Assembly (NCBI GenBank): GCA_965153455.1
Contig: OZ234501.1
Location: 6,448,001-6,512,000, forward strand
Source of the DNA: Sphagnum compactum
Lineage: Eukaryota; Bryophyta; Sphagnopsida; Sphagnales
Length of the DNA: 64,000 nucleotides
Direction of reading: 5' to 3'
Shown: positions 63,971-64,000 of the stretch, piece by piece
Numbering within the stretch: position 1 is the stretch's first letter
Layout of the letters: every line of letters starts with the position of its first letter
The notes under the pieces: generated by a model
Seen by the model: the letters and a program-made list of their open reading frames with translations, nothing else
Told to the model about the DNA's origin: nothing
The model's database searches: none
Made by a program: the position numbers and the translations under genes

Positions 63971-64000
63971 CATTCATTCTCAAACGAAATCATAGCTGGT

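Overview
The window looks like nuclear DNA of a land plant. It is AT-rich and gene-poor, it is full of plant transposon relics (CACTA ends, Ty1/copia, Helitron, solo LTRs), and its one clear intact gene has GT-AG introns and a plant-style layout. I cannot place the species. The low gene density, telomere-like scraps and (CAG)n/(CTG)n runs near the gene would suit a large, repeat-rich plant genome, and a seed-free plant is only a guess.

Layout: 0-2 kb is a short-unit tandem repeat split by a decayed reverse-oriented LTR. 4.4-6.4 kb holds two direct copies of a C-rich module. 6.4-11.3 kb is the minus-strand C-terminal half of a plant GH38 alpha-mannosidase gene, with at least thirteen recognisable exon pieces in the right order and with introns, broken by stops and frameshifts and split by a solo LTR with a perfect 5-bp target duplication. 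11.7-25.5 kb is mostly desert with minisatellites and a 163-bp tandem repeat. 25.5-27.3 kb is a copia relic. 28-29.2 kb has exon-like fragments that may come from an Oxa1/YidC-type insertase. 30.28-34.11 kb is an intact six-exon minus-strand gene for an 869-aa WRNIP1/MgsA/Mgs1 AAA+ ATPase with an N-terminal UBA domain and a PCNA-binding (PIP-box) motif. 38-39 kb has local duplications. 41.4-42.5 kb is a degenerate telomere-like array split by a small CACTA-like MITE. 43.4-44.8 kb is a dead Helitron replicase. 46.77-47.58 kb is a second solo LTR of the same family. 49-61 kb is AT-rich with TAGG tetranucleotide arrays and a complete non-autonomous CACTA element. The right edge has GTTCCC-type minisatellites, a 53-bp tandem array and a long hairpin.

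Only the WRNIP1 gene appears functional. I see no operon-like or pathway clustering. The alpha-mannosidase relic and the WRNIP1 gene have no evident functional link. I found no convincing new biological system; the points most worth following are the WRNIP1 architecture, the alpha-mannosidase pseudogene and the conserved palindromes in the solo-LTR family. Similarity statements come from reading by eye, without any database search.
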